Positions 34,436 through 46,830 of a DNA stretch of 64,000 nt are shown here, piece by piece; position 1 is the first letter of the stretch; every line of letters begins with the position of its first letter. The position numbers and the translations under genes were made by a program. The notes beneath the pieces were generated by a model. It was not told the DNA's origin, ran no database searches, and saw only the letters and a list, made by a program, of their open reading frames with translations. The DNA comes from Panagrolaimus kolymaensis (taxonomy: Eukaryota; Nematoda; Chromadorea; Rhabditida; Panagrolaimidae), in assembly GCA_028622995.1 (NCBI GenBank), contig JAJQJQ010000009.1, positions 3,162,001 to 3,226,000 of the forward strand, written 5' to 3'.

Positions 34436-36806
34436 TTAAAGGAATGAATCGTTTATCGAAGAATTTGAAGGTGATGAAATAATGTTTAAGCTGCTATTGT
34501 TGCTATTATCATTTGATTGTTGTTGGTGCAATTGTAAATGCCTTTTTTCAACATTTACACCACAGCTATTATTTTTTCTAACTTTCGCATGTCCATTTGT
34601 GGTACATACAATTGCTTGAGTTTCAAGATTAAAACTTAATAAACTTTCAGCAGCTGAAAAATAAAAAAAATTGCAAACAAAAAAATTAAAAAAAGAAAAT
34701 GAGTCAAACCTGAATTTGGAGGCGGATAAAATCCCAAATTATTTTGTCTACTTTCAGCGTAATTTCTTTGGGCTTCTTGCCCATGACTCACAAAACTCGA
34801 ACATGTTCGAAGCTTTGGTAAATCCAAAGGCCTCGATATCCACGCGGGACAGCAATTATGAAAAACTTGATGAACCCGTCTAAAAATAATTAAAAATAAA
34901 TACGAGTAAAATTAATCTCTATGTGTCTATGACGAAGAAAAAAAACATGCATGTTTTCATTATTTTTATGTTTTCAATTAAATTTTTACAATTTGTAATT
35001 ATAATTTTAATAATAAAAAACGAATTAAAATTAGTCAGAAAAACAAAATGCATGTGATTTGTGCGTGAAAAAAAAAACAAACCTGCATATGGATTTTCGA
35101 AAGCGATTACTAAAAGTAATGTAAACAAAAAATGATAATGAAGCATTCCATAATCCAAAGAAATGGGACATTGTTTGCCAATTACATATTTGTTGTAAAT
35201 GAGGACCAAAGCATACGGCATAAAGAAATACTGGGATGGAAGGGAATTCAGTCACGAGCTAGAAAAAATCAATGAAAATAATTACTTGAGTTTTTTTAGA
35301 AAAATAATTGAGGCTGAGCAAAAATTAAAAATGTTGTGAAAAAATGCTATTTTTAAATTTTGCATTCAAAATAACAAAAAAATCTTGCATAAAAAATTGT
35401 GAAACTTGCAAAAAAAAAACTATAAATTTTAAAATTATGATTCGATCCACCACAAAATTTGCATAATAATTTTTTCGCTTCAAAACCCTAAACAATGATG
35501 TTTTCTTTGTTAATCGCGGTTTCCTTTTATCAATTTTAAAAATGACTCACACACTTTTTCTTTATTTTTTGCTTACCTGAAGTAAAGTTGTGATTAAAGT
35601 AATTCTTGTGACACATCGCTTTTCAGCGCTAAAACGTTGAGCTATTCCACTTTCAGCTCCACGTATTATTAATTTCCATACAATTGATGCAGTCATAAAA
35701 ACTAATAATGTCAAAGGGATTACAATTGCAAGAAATAGATTTGCTACAGTATGAATTTTTTCATATAATCTCATCCAAAATGCTAGAAAAAAAGAAAACA
35801 TTTTAAATTCTCATTTAAAAAAATTAAAAAAAGTAGGCAACGACGACTTACTTTCAGAATTTCTAATTTTAATTATAATTAAATCACATTTATTAAAAAA
35901 ATGTATTTTTCTATTTACTGGATAAATAAGTGAAAGGGCCATTCCCACTATTGCAATCATTAAATATCCTTTGGTTACATTTCGTTTGGTGCAAATAGTT
36001 TTAGATTGACTTGGAAAAAATACATGAACATAACATTCAGCGGTCATCAGCACTGTCAACCTAAATAAAAAATGTATTTTAGAAGCTGCCGATAGAAAGT
36101 TGAAAATATTTTACCACATTGCACAAAATCCAAAAACATTTAAACAATATGCTTGATAAGGCCATAATTTCCAATACCATTGATCCATCCTTGAGCCAGG
36201 TTCCCAGTATTGTATAATTCTTAAAGCTTGAGGTACGAGAAACACCATCATGAGGGTATTCATTAACTAAAAAAATTGCTTCCGTTATGAGACTTTTTAA
36301 CCTCAATTAAAAAAAATTCGTTTGTGATCGATTGCTTTCAAGCTGTTTCTCGATGGATGCTTTAAAAAACCTTTTCTTTTTTAGACCAAATACACAGAAA
36401 AAAATTTTGTTCCGAAATTCAAAAATTATTCAGCAGTGATGGAAAAAAAACTTACAAGTTTTGTACAAAGCATTCGAATAGCAATATAAAATCTAATTTG
36501 ATCTGAATTATAAATAAATAGATTTAAACAATTTCCAACGATAGCTAAAACAAAAACAACAAAAAATCCATAACCCATTAATTGCCGATATAATATTGTG
36601 GTTTCACATTGATATGGAATTTGTACATTATCACATTCCTCTTGATTCTTCATTAATTTATGTATTAAAAATGCTATTTCTGTTCGGTTTACTAACTAAA
36701 AAATAAATACTTCTTGAGCGCAAAAAATATAAATTTAATAAAAACTTACATGTTCTTCATTCACCCTTACATCAGAATAACCAAATTTAAATGTTGGATC
36801 CATCAT
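34436..36806 (-). CDS. Class A (rhodopsin-type) GPCR, FMRFamide-receptor-like
   Basis: Predicted neuropeptide receptor in the plasma membrane. About eight exons, ATG at 36806, about 470 aa. Seven hydrophobic segments can be followed: GYGFFVVFVLAIVGNCLNLFIY (TM1 with the GN pair), LMNTLMMVFLV, AYCLNVFGFCAMW leading to LTVLMTAECYVHVFFPS (TM3 with ECY in place of DRY), MIAIVGMALSLIYP, NLFLAIVIPLTLLVFM, a TM6 stretch around VTEFPSIPVFLYAVCF, and LWNASLSFFVYITFSNRF (TM7 with the N...VYxxFS pattern typical of nematode frpr receptors). The tail is long, S/N/Q-rich and cytoplasmic, ending SINDSFL at 34436. A Cys-linked N-terminus (EECDNVQIPYQCE) is extracellular. Ligand unknown. Confidence 0.88.
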
Positions 36807-39800
36807 AAATAATTATGAAAATTAGAAATTATGATGGCTATAAACGAAAAGGGTGCGGTTAATTTAATAATTTAAAATTTTTGAAAAAAAATTCAAACGA
36901 CAAACAAATAATTTTTTTGAGGTCAAAAATAAACATTAGCAATAAAGAGTGAAGTAGACAAGAGGCAAAAAATATAAAAATTAAAAAACAAATGTTTGTA
37001 ATTTGAGAAACACGAACATAAAATTGAAGGGCTACGAGGAAGTTTAATTTATTGGAACGAATGTGAGAAAACAGAAATAATTAATTATAAAGGTTTTAAA
37101 CATGTCTGGCAGAAATTACATGGGAATCAGGAAATAAACTAATAAAAATTAAAGGAAACTTATAAAATGGAGATTTTTAGATTACCTTTTTTTAAAAAAG
37201 TTGTGGCAGAAAACAAAAATTTAAATCGTGGGCAAAAATAAATACGATTTCAAGTTTTTTTACTTTTGATAAACTTTATTTTTGAAAGAAAAAACATGCG
37301 TCAAAAAATTTAAACGAAACTATGACAGGAAAAATATGAAAATTGCGTGTTTAAAGTTTGAAACCAAATAATAATAAAAATAACAACAAAACAAAAAAAT
37401 GCTTTCATTAAACACCTCTCATTTACGCCATTCTTAAAAATATTTCATTCAACTTTTTTTAAAAAAAAAGCCTCCTTCATTTCTCAATTTAAAAAAAAAC
37501 TCACTCACCAAAAATAAATCATATTTAATTTCAAAAGCTTAGAAAAAAAATTGATAAAAAAATAAGTAAACTTCACAGCATTTATTTTTATTTACTCAAA
37601 AACAAAACTTTATAAAAAATAAAAAATAAGGCAAAGTTGGAAAAAATTTTTTAGTTTACTTAATCCTACAACTTACTTATTTTCGCGCGTGAGAATATTA
37701 AAAAATAAGTATATTGGAGAGAAGAAAAAAATATATAAATTTATTATTTATTTTTTATTTTTTTTTCAAAAATATAAAAACACTAAATAACCAACGACAA
37801 AAAAGGTTCATATTCAATTTGATGTGATGGGAGAGACCCATGCAAACAGTAAACGACGACGTATGCTACAAATTTAAATTAAATCTTAGGTTTTAGGAAG
37901 TTGTTTATCAGCTGGCAGCATGGCTTTTTACCCATAAAAATACATAATTTTTTAATAAATGTTCCATCATTTATGACGCAGTAATTCTAAATACAGTTTA
38001 AAAAAAAATAATTTCCTCATTTTATCAGGGAAATTATAGTTGAACAGAAAAAAGTGTCAAATAGCAACAATAAGGATAAAAAAAAGCATTATTATTTTTT
38101 GCGGTTAATTGTTCCAAGCAAAAAAATGTGTTTTTTGTTATGTTTTGAAGCGCAATTTTAAAAACATACTAAATTTGTATTTTTTGTAAGCTAAGTAAGT
38201 TTTTTTATAGTGATCAAAGATTTTTAACCTCTAGTAGTAAGTTTTCAAAACTATATTGTTTTTGAATTTTATTAAAAACAAAACTTAATTAATTTTAAGG
38301 AAATGGGTTATAAAAATAAACTAAGAATAAAATTATAGAGTTAATTTCCTCGAGACTTCAAGGTGGTTGTTTTTTTTTTCAACAACACCTGGACATACTA
38401 AAAAGTTATAAAACACAATCATTTTTTAGTTAATTGTTATTTTTTTTAGACTTGTGTCTTTTTGGAAATAAAAAGTGGGGGAGTTGAAAAAAAGGTTTAG
38501 TTTAACAAATTGTCTTTCAATTTTCTGGAGAGATATGTGTCTTTCTTTCAGCAAAAAAAAGAACGTCATTGTTGGGAAAAACCAATTTTAGCTTTTTTTG
38601 AGTTAGGCAAATAGGCAACCGACTTCATCCTCAGTTTTTATATTTATTCCAATAAATTTAAACCTCGAATTATTTGGTATCGGCTACTATGTATTTTCAT
38701 GGCAGGAATTTTGTCATAAAATAATTTTTAACCGACATTTCAGCTGCTACCAGAACTTTTCAAATTCATCATAACTCATAATAAAAAATTCTTTGTGTCT
38801 ATGGAAGATTCAAAAAAAAAACGCTGCTACAAACCCTAAAAAAAGAAGAGGGAAGATAACCAGATTTTAGATAAATAGCGTAAAACCTAATTTCCTAAAT
38901 ACACATACTCAAACTCAAATTTAATTTTCTAAGTACGTTTTGTTTCCAAAAAAAGTAAAAAAATACTGCTCAGAAAAAACTTGGAACTAATCTGAGAACT
39001 CCAAAAAAATAAAACAAAGGAAAGAAACGACGAATTTCTATTTAATTTTCTCACAAAAAAATCCCCAAAACATTAAAATATAATATAAAAAAATATACTT
39101 AATATATTTTTTTTAATTCGAAGAAAATTAGCAATACCTTTACTTTATTTTTTTTATTCCTTCGTGAGAAAAATAAAAGTAAAAAAGTATTATAAAAAAT
39201 AAAGGAAAAAAGGATGAAACATTCATTCGAGTTAAGTATTTAGAACGTCAGTAATACGAAGAAAAACTAAAGTAGTGATGATGATGAAGCTTAGTAGCAA
39301 GTAGCTCATAAAGCGTCAGAGGAGATGAGCTAAAAAAAGTGGGATCCATGGTTTTTGAATACACCTTTGAATGAAGGAAGTAGGTATTAAAAAACTTATG
39401 ATTTTTGGCGTCTACGGATTTGCAAAAAGAAAGGTATTGTTTTCCGAATTTTTGGAGCGAAAAATAAAAAAAAAGAGAAAGTTAGCTTAAAAAAATAATA
39501 ATAAATGAAATTGAGTATTTTCTCTTTGAGATTGCAAAAGAATAAGAAAAAAATGCGAGAAAGGAAATATGAGACGCATAAAAAAGTTTATTAATTATAA
39601 TTGCAAACCGAGATTTTGCATTCAAACAAGAAATGATGAACTCCTAATTATAGGAATCATGAAAAAATAAATAAAAAACATCACAATAAAAAAAGTTTGA
39701 AAAAGTATTGATAATTATTAGAATAAAGCAAAGTCCACCCAAAAACAGCTATTTCAAAAAGAAAATAATATTCTCGGACGAATTATTAATTCGATACATG

Positions 39801-42800
39801 TTTTTTTAGTAATAAAACATGAATACAAAGAATATAAATGGCTTCGGAATTTAAAAAAAATTAAAAAGTAAGTTTTCAAAATCTATTTTTTTAGAGCTGT
39901 CGTAGGTATTCTTGAATGGATCGAACACGATTATAGTTGCAAATTACAAAATTAAGAAATACTATTTCTTTATGAAAAGAAAAACTAGAAAAACTACAAA
40001 GATGATTAGTACTTTTTGTGTTTTAATAATTATTTTTAATTACGATATTATTGACAACAAAAAAGAGTAGGAATTGTCATATTATTTATTTTCAACAAAT
40101 AAAAAAACGCCACAAAATTAGTAATTTTGATAAATAAATGTTTCCAGTGTACTAAACTTTTGCATTTACATACAAAAAATGAAGTTTTAAAAACGAAGAA
40201 CATAGAAGGTAAGAAAAACGTTTATTTTCGTCGTCAGAAAAAAATATTAAAAAGAGCAAAAATAAATTTGTTGTGAATAAATTATTAAAAACTCTTTTAA
40301 AAAAATAAAATAAAAAACATGCTTCAATCAAAAAAATATCAAGAAAAAAATCTTATTAATAACTCATTATTTTTTGCTATTTCTGAAGAAATAAAAAAAA
40401 ATCTTAAAAGCTTTTTTTATTATTAAAAAAAAGAGAGAAAAGAGAAAGAAGGCCAGAAAAGGGCAAAAATAAATAAATAAATTGGTGTTGGGGGAAACCC
40501 TAGTTTTTTTTATTTAAATGAAAATAACAAAATTGAAATTTTTCTGGCAATAATAATAGTTTATGCTCGGAGAAGGTCACTCACTACTCTCGAAAAAGAA
40601 ATTGTCCAGAATTAAAATAAATTACAATAATGAAATTGCAGGATTAAGAAAAATTTAAAATTAAAAAAAGTGGGAGGTTTATTAAAAATATTTTTGACAA
40701 AAAGTAAAGTTTAAAAATTTTATAAAGCTTTTTCAGAATCAAAAAGATTCTTGCAAGTTTTTCCCAGACAAAAATTAAGTATATCTAAAAACTTATTTGA
40801 TGAGAAACTAATTTTTTGAACTAAGAATTTTTAAAGTTTTCTCCAAGAAGTGTAAGAATATTCTTAAAATATATTTTTGAATATTCAAATTTTATCGTCT
40901 GCAAAAAAATTATTTGGAAATTAAAATAAAATTCAAATAAAGAAAAAATATGCAGCACAAAAGCAAATAGATTAAAGAGCATCAGTTGATATCCATGGCA
41001 TTTATGACTCATCTTTCTACTAATAAAAAAATAATATCTCGTGTGAAATTCTGTCACTTTTTGTTTTAACAAAAAAGTAGCCGTCGTCATATTCTAATAA
41101 TTTCACACTCTTTTTCATCTATACACTTATGAGATGAAGCCAAACTCATTTTTTCTTTCTTCAAAGAGCTATGTTTTTCGTTTCTTGCATTGCAGCAGTT
41201 TTAAAACCAAAGGAAACATGAGCTGTTTCTTCATGAAAAACTACGTAACAATGGATTCATTAATTTTTAAAACAAACGCTAACACAGAAGTTCAGGAAAT
41301 TAAAACCTTACATATAAAAAAATATTGACAGAAACCTTTCTGTTTATCGAAGAATAAAAAATTAGAAAAATTGAATATCTAAAAGAAAAAAATTTGAATG
41401 AATAAAAAGTTTCAGAATCTTTCACCTTGCAAAACTCCAAAACTTACGAATCCAGCAATAGAAAGTTTTTTTAAATTGGATTCGTTAATTTTATTCGCAA
41501 ACTATCATTAAAAATTATTTTATTTTACTGACCTTTTTTTTAAATATCGACAAATACAATCTCCAGAGTTTTGTTACAGTATTAAAAAAATCGCAATGGA
41601 CTTTTAAAATATTAAAATAATCACCTAAAAAAACGATCATTTAAAAATTTAGAACCCACTGACGACCTTCTTCTCCCTTAATCTACGACGTCAAATTATA
41701 CCTTTTTCCAAATCCTAAAACACTTTTACCATCTCGAACAAAAAAATGTTTCCATGAAAAAAAGTTTTAAATCCTTTCGCAATAATTCTGACTAAATGAT
41801 CGAAAATTGACGAAATAAAGAAAATAAAGCATGATTATGAAGCCCACCAAAGTTAAAATTTGAATAGTTTTAATAAACAAGAGAGCCAAAAAAATTTAAA
41901 GTCAATGATAGCCAAACACTTTGAAAAAAAATTTCAATGGCTAATCTTTTTTTCTTTTATTTTTTTTAATCTATTTATTGTTTTCTAGAAAATTAAAAGA
42001 AAAAAAGTAAAGTTGATATTTTTTGAAAGTAAAGAAAAGTAGTTAATTCTTTTATGAAAAAAATTACAATCAACAATAAAAAGGTAAACAATTTAGTGAT
42101 TTTTAGTATTAGGATTCTTTTCTTCTTCTTTTATTATTAAATTATTTTTAAAGGAAGGAACCCTCTTTTTTGATAATTTTTATTATCCTAGAAATACCTT
42201 TTTTTAACCTTTTAACCTAAAGAAAAAAAAGCAATTAGAGGCGATTAAGAAAATTTAATTTAAATAACAAAATTTTTCTTTTTTTTAATTAAAAAGCGAA
42301 AAAAAGTAACCATCCTTTTTTTCCTGAGATTTCTCATAGGATTTTTATGAAATTTTAATAAATAGTTTTTTTAAGTCTCCTCATTTTTTAAATATGGGAA
42401 AAATAGAATTTACAATTACATGCACCATAGATTGATGTATTTTTTTATTCACGAAAACATGAAAGGTTTAAATTTGCAAAGTTATGTAGGAGTTCGTTAG
42501 TCTAACTTGTGCTTTTATGCATATGAAAGTGTCATCGTTTTGTACTCATTGAGTATGTAGAAATTTTTCTTAAAGATCTTTGAAAACATTTGTCTGTTCA
42601 TTAGAAAGCTGAATAAAAAAACTCTAATCAATGGCATAAGAAACCTAATTAGATATGAATATAGCAGTACACATTTTTTCTTGAGTGTATAATTGTTTTT
42701 TACCTTTGCACTTTAACTTGTCATGACTCTTCGTTTAAAATAAGGGGCACTTTTTCTTTTTGATTTTTAAATCGATGTAGAAAAAAACTTTCGCGCCCAA

Positions 42801-42929
42801 TATATTTCAGCTATGGCATCACTTAAAAATCTTATTTTAATTGATTATGTTTTTCTTCTCAAAAAATTTTTATTCGCCTCAAATACACAACTTTTTATAT
42901 GAATTTTAATTTAGAATTTTCGGAAAACC
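36807..42929. other. 6.1-kb gene-free AT-rich region
   Basis: Mostly A/T-rich with no frame having splice or domain support on either strand. GC-richer patches occur at about 37830-37930 and 39270-39360 without clear structure. It may hold distal control elements for the GPCR gene, whose 5' end faces it, but nothing visible proves this. Confidence 0.55.
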
Positions 42930-45368
42930 ATGAATGCTGATGAATTAGATACTTGGGCTGATGATATTGTTCATCGTTAGTTTTTATTATTACATTTATT
43001 TGCTTTACAAGTTTTTAGTTTTTTAGTGCCCTATTCAGATCCTCCATTTTCACCAACGTTTGATAAAGTTAAAGAAGAGCTTAACAAAATTTTTGAAAGC
43101 GATGATTATAATTATGAGATTAAACGAAAACATTTTGATGCATTCACTGAAAAGTTTACGACGCCGCCAGGAACTTGGCTTCAATGGTTGGAGTGAGTTG
43201 TAACAATAATAAATTAAATAAAAGATTACAAAAACTTTTTTTTTTAGCATCGAACTAATTGACAAAAGGTAAGGATTGGAGAGGGGCATATTCGTATATA
43301 AAAGACGAGATAAATGAGTTTTTTTGAATTTTTCTAATAAAAATTTTTATACTCTTTTTATTTTTTTAAGTCACCTTGATGTGTGGAATCATGTCTATCG
43401 AAACCAGCTTATAGGTTCAATTTTTAAAAGAGAAAATCAACACTTCCCAGTGACTGCGTGTTACGATGTGTCTGATGAGGTAAAAATTTTGGTTTTATTA
43501 CTTTTGATTTTAAGACTTTAATTGTTATAATAATTTCAAGGATTATATGGATTCACAATTAAATGGTTATTCTTTCTATTTACAAACTTTAGTTGAGAAT
43601 AGTTTCGTTTATGAAGTAAGTATGCAACAAAATTTCTTTGCGTTTTGGAATGGCATTGAATATGGAAATTCAAATTTATGGCATGAAGTAAATATAAGTA
43701 AGTTTAAATATTTAAAAAAAAATGTGTTTAAAAAAATTTATTTCAGCAAAATCATCATCATTCAACAGTATTAAAAAAATCCAAGAATCAATACAAATTT
43801 ATTCGGATTTACAAAAATTGAAAAACACTGATAAAATAAATTATAAAACATGGATAAAAGCTATAGAAAAAACGCAAAACCTTGAATATATTCTTAAAAA
43901 CATTGAAAGCGATTCTCATTTTATTGAAAGTGAAAACGCGAGAAAAATTAAAACTTGGTGGAAACTCTTATTTCATTATTCAAAAATGTATGATACTTGT
44001 GTAAGTAATTTCCATAGTTTTTCAAATTTTATTAATTCATATTTTTCAGTACCATTTGGATGTTTACCGCCGATATTGTCGATTATACGTGGACGATATG
44101 AAAATGCGAAAAAAGTATTGAAAAACGATTAAACAATCTCCAAAGAATTTCAAAAATGCCAAATGGATTTTGGATTCCATCAAATTGGAATATGATTTTG
44201 TTTCGGTCGAATCTGCTAACAATAAAATTAGAAAATTTGTGAAAAAGAAATTAAATAATTCTATGGTTTTGACAAATAATTTTGAAGAAGACTTTGCAAC
44301 TTTAAAAGAAAGAATCCTGCATAAACAAAAAGAAATTATTAAACCAAAATTTTACGACAAAAATACAAAAATTTATCAAAATTTTTCGTTTCCATGGTTC
44401 TTGGTCAATTATTTAGCTAAAGAAGCAAATTATCAAGTAACCCAAAAATTACATGATTCCTGCAAACAAATTTATGAACTTTCAAACAAAACTTTATTCA
44501 TCAAATTATCAATCACAGAATTGCCCAAAACAGAAATCCACGATGAAGCTTTATTTATTTCGGCTCAAAACCCTCAAATTGACCACATTAATAATATTTT
44601 TGTTTACAGTACTCTCTATATTAACTATCCAGAAAGCAATACTTTATCAAAATTTATTCATAAAATAGCAAAATGTGATTTGCGATTTTTAATTCTTTCT
44701 TCACAAAATTTGGATCTTGATGAATATTATTTCTTGACAAAATCAGGGAATGTTAAAGGAATTTCTTTACATAATTCAATTGTAACAAAAAAGGGTAAAG
44801 AAGAAAAAGCTTCACTTCAAAAACTAATGAAATATCTTCCAAAAGCAGAAAATTTAACGTAATCTTTTTTATAATTTTTCATGGATCCTTTTTGAAGAAA
44901 AAGAAAGGTTTTTTTATTCATAAAAATTTTGTTAAAAGAAACTTCATTTTATAGGTTTATTCCATCTCCTCATATAAACTTACAAACTTTTGGAATTCTT
45001 GCAAATCTTGAAAAAAGAATATCAATAATTAATAATTTTCTTATTTCACCAATCACAGAAAGATTTGATCCAGAACATTTTTGTTGCTTTTTGAAGGTAA
45101 CCTACACCTTGTTTTAAAAAAAGGTTTATTCCAGAAAACCTGTTCGTGGAGTTAACCTATTAAAAAATAAGCTTTTCCGAGAGCAAAAATATAAAAAAGT
45201 TTAAGAATTATTTTTCAGAAACAAGCTGCTGCAAATTCAAAGATTTCGATCCTTCATGCAATTGAGTCCAACAGCCATTATCTTCAACAATCTCTCACTC
45301 AAATGCTTCAAACATGGAATACTTCATGTGGAATGCCTGAGGTTCAATTGTATAAAAATCAATATTAA
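42930..45368 (+). CDS. Putative HAT-repeat-like protein with an in-frame TGA
   Basis: About ten exons, ATG at 42930, would encode about 610 aa. The N-terminus is acidic (MNADELDTWADDIVH). Helical repeats with aromatic spacing (PPGTWLQWLD, KTWIKAIEKTQNLEYI, TWWKLLFHYSKMYD, YHLDVYRRYCRLYVDD) resemble HAT/TPR arrays of RNA-processing proteins such as SART3; this is weak, visual resemblance. In the exon that starts at 44050 the frame hits TGA at 44119-44121 and then continues open in the same frame for about 250 codons. Either the gene is interrupted, an alternative acceptor (CCAAAG, exon from 44146, also in frame) skips the stop, or the base is an error. The stop of the last exon is at 45366-45368. 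Confidence 0.7.
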
Positions 45369-45690
45369 AGTTAAATCTATAATAAAATGTTCCATGAATT
45401 TTTGTTGACTTTTGTAATAAAGTATTGAAAATAAAGCCATTTATTAGAATTTCCTCTTTAGTGTCTTCTTTTATTTTACGTGGAGAAATCGCGGTTTCTT
45501 CTGTTTCTTCTAACTCTCCTGAGTAATTTGAGTTTGATAATTTTAGAGTTGTTGATGAAGTTGTTTCATTAGATTTTCCAGAGTTTTGAGCATTTAACCC
45601 ATTAACTTTTGATAAACCATTATCGGTTTTTATTGTTAGATAATCTAGGTTACTCGGACAACTTTTTTTGAGATATGAAAAAGATCCGTG
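45295..45690 (-). CDS. Possible C-terminal exon of an unknown minus-strand gene
   Basis: An open frame of about 130 codons without an ATG. Its 45440-45680 part reads like true coding sequence: GSFSYLKKSCPSNLDYLTI, then S/T/N-rich, then acidic ELEETEETAISPRKIKED. The plus strand of this part has stops in the same stretch. The last part overlaps the final exon of the plus-strand gene and may be a shadow, so the real 3' end could come earlier through a splice. No upstream exon was found. Low confidence. Confidence 0.28.
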   Translation of the reverse strand, partial: HGSFSYLKKSCPSNLDYLTIKTDNGLSKVNGLNAQNSGKSNETTSSTTLKLSNSNYSGELEETEETAISPRKIKEDTKEEILINGFIFNTLLQKSTKIHGTFYYRFNFNIDFYTIEPQAFHMKYSMFEAFE

Positions 45691-46830
45691 AAAAATTTTC
45701 CATAACTTAAAAGCTTACTTTTTCAATATATCTTTATTTTAAACAAATATAGTTCTTTTTTTATTTTCTGTACGTAATAATAAAAATCAATGAAAATTAT
45801 AACAAACATTTTCATTTAATGCATTTCAATTTTAGATAAGACTAATCAGCTTTATTTTAAAGAAAAAAATATTTTCTATGTCTTTGAAAACATCAAATTA
45901 TTTTCAAAAGCGTTGTAGAAAAGTTCTGATAAGAATCCAAAATAACATCATTTTTAATTGCCGATTTTCATTTAAAAATATTTTAAATACAAACTATTAC
46001 AATTTCATAGTCAATTTACTTGTATCATGTATGTAAACAAGAGGCGTGTATAAATTAATTTTTTTATTTTTTTATAGTATTTTTTTTGTTTAATACTTTT
46101 TTAAATTATTAAAAAAAGACCTAATCAAAGAAATAAAAGACAGACACAGAAAACAAAAAACAACTGTGAAAAACCGTGTGTTTTAAATATAAAAATTAAA
46201 AATAATAAGCTTTTAGTTTTTACGCGTATTATGGTATCTTCGAAAAAATAAGTTTGAGCTTAATTAACGACGGAAAAAATATAAGAAAAAATAATGAGCA
46301 ATTGGAACAGAATAAAATTAAAATTAAAAGTCGAAAGGCAACAGAGATAAAAATAAAGATTTTTGAAAGAAATTAAAAAATAGATGCTTTTTTTCGTAGT
46401 TTAAATAAATTTTTTATTTAGTTTTTATTTTTTTGAAGAAAAAAGTAATAAACTAAAAGAGAAAATGAGACCCTAGAAGAATATTTAAGAATACAATAAA
46501 AAGTTTTAAGTTGCTTTTTGTTCTGTATAAAATAAATAAATGGGCTTTTTTCCACGGTAAAAATGTGATTTCGAAGTTGCAGAGTAAAATTTTTTTCATA
46601 AAAAACTTAAGTGTGATGGAATGAAACTTAAATTAAAATTTTTGTTTCTTGGAGAAAAAGAAAAAAGTAGACAATTACAATTATATTTAAAAACAAAAGT
46701 TTTTATGAAAATATTAAATTAAAAAAAGTAGAATCAAAATAAAATAATTTTCTGTCTCAAAACGAAGAAATGTAAGGCCAAAAAATTAGAAACCCGAAAA
46801 TGATGTATGCATTTAAAATTATTATTTAAA
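45691..46830. other. AT-rich spacer
   Basis: Nothing coding or structured is recognised between the unknown minus-strand frame and the phosphate transporter. Confidence 0.55.

Noticed and set aside
44119..44121. Selenocysteine recoding at TGA
   Set aside because: No selenoprotein family resemblance and no hairpin sought or seen; nonsense change or alternative splicing is simpler.
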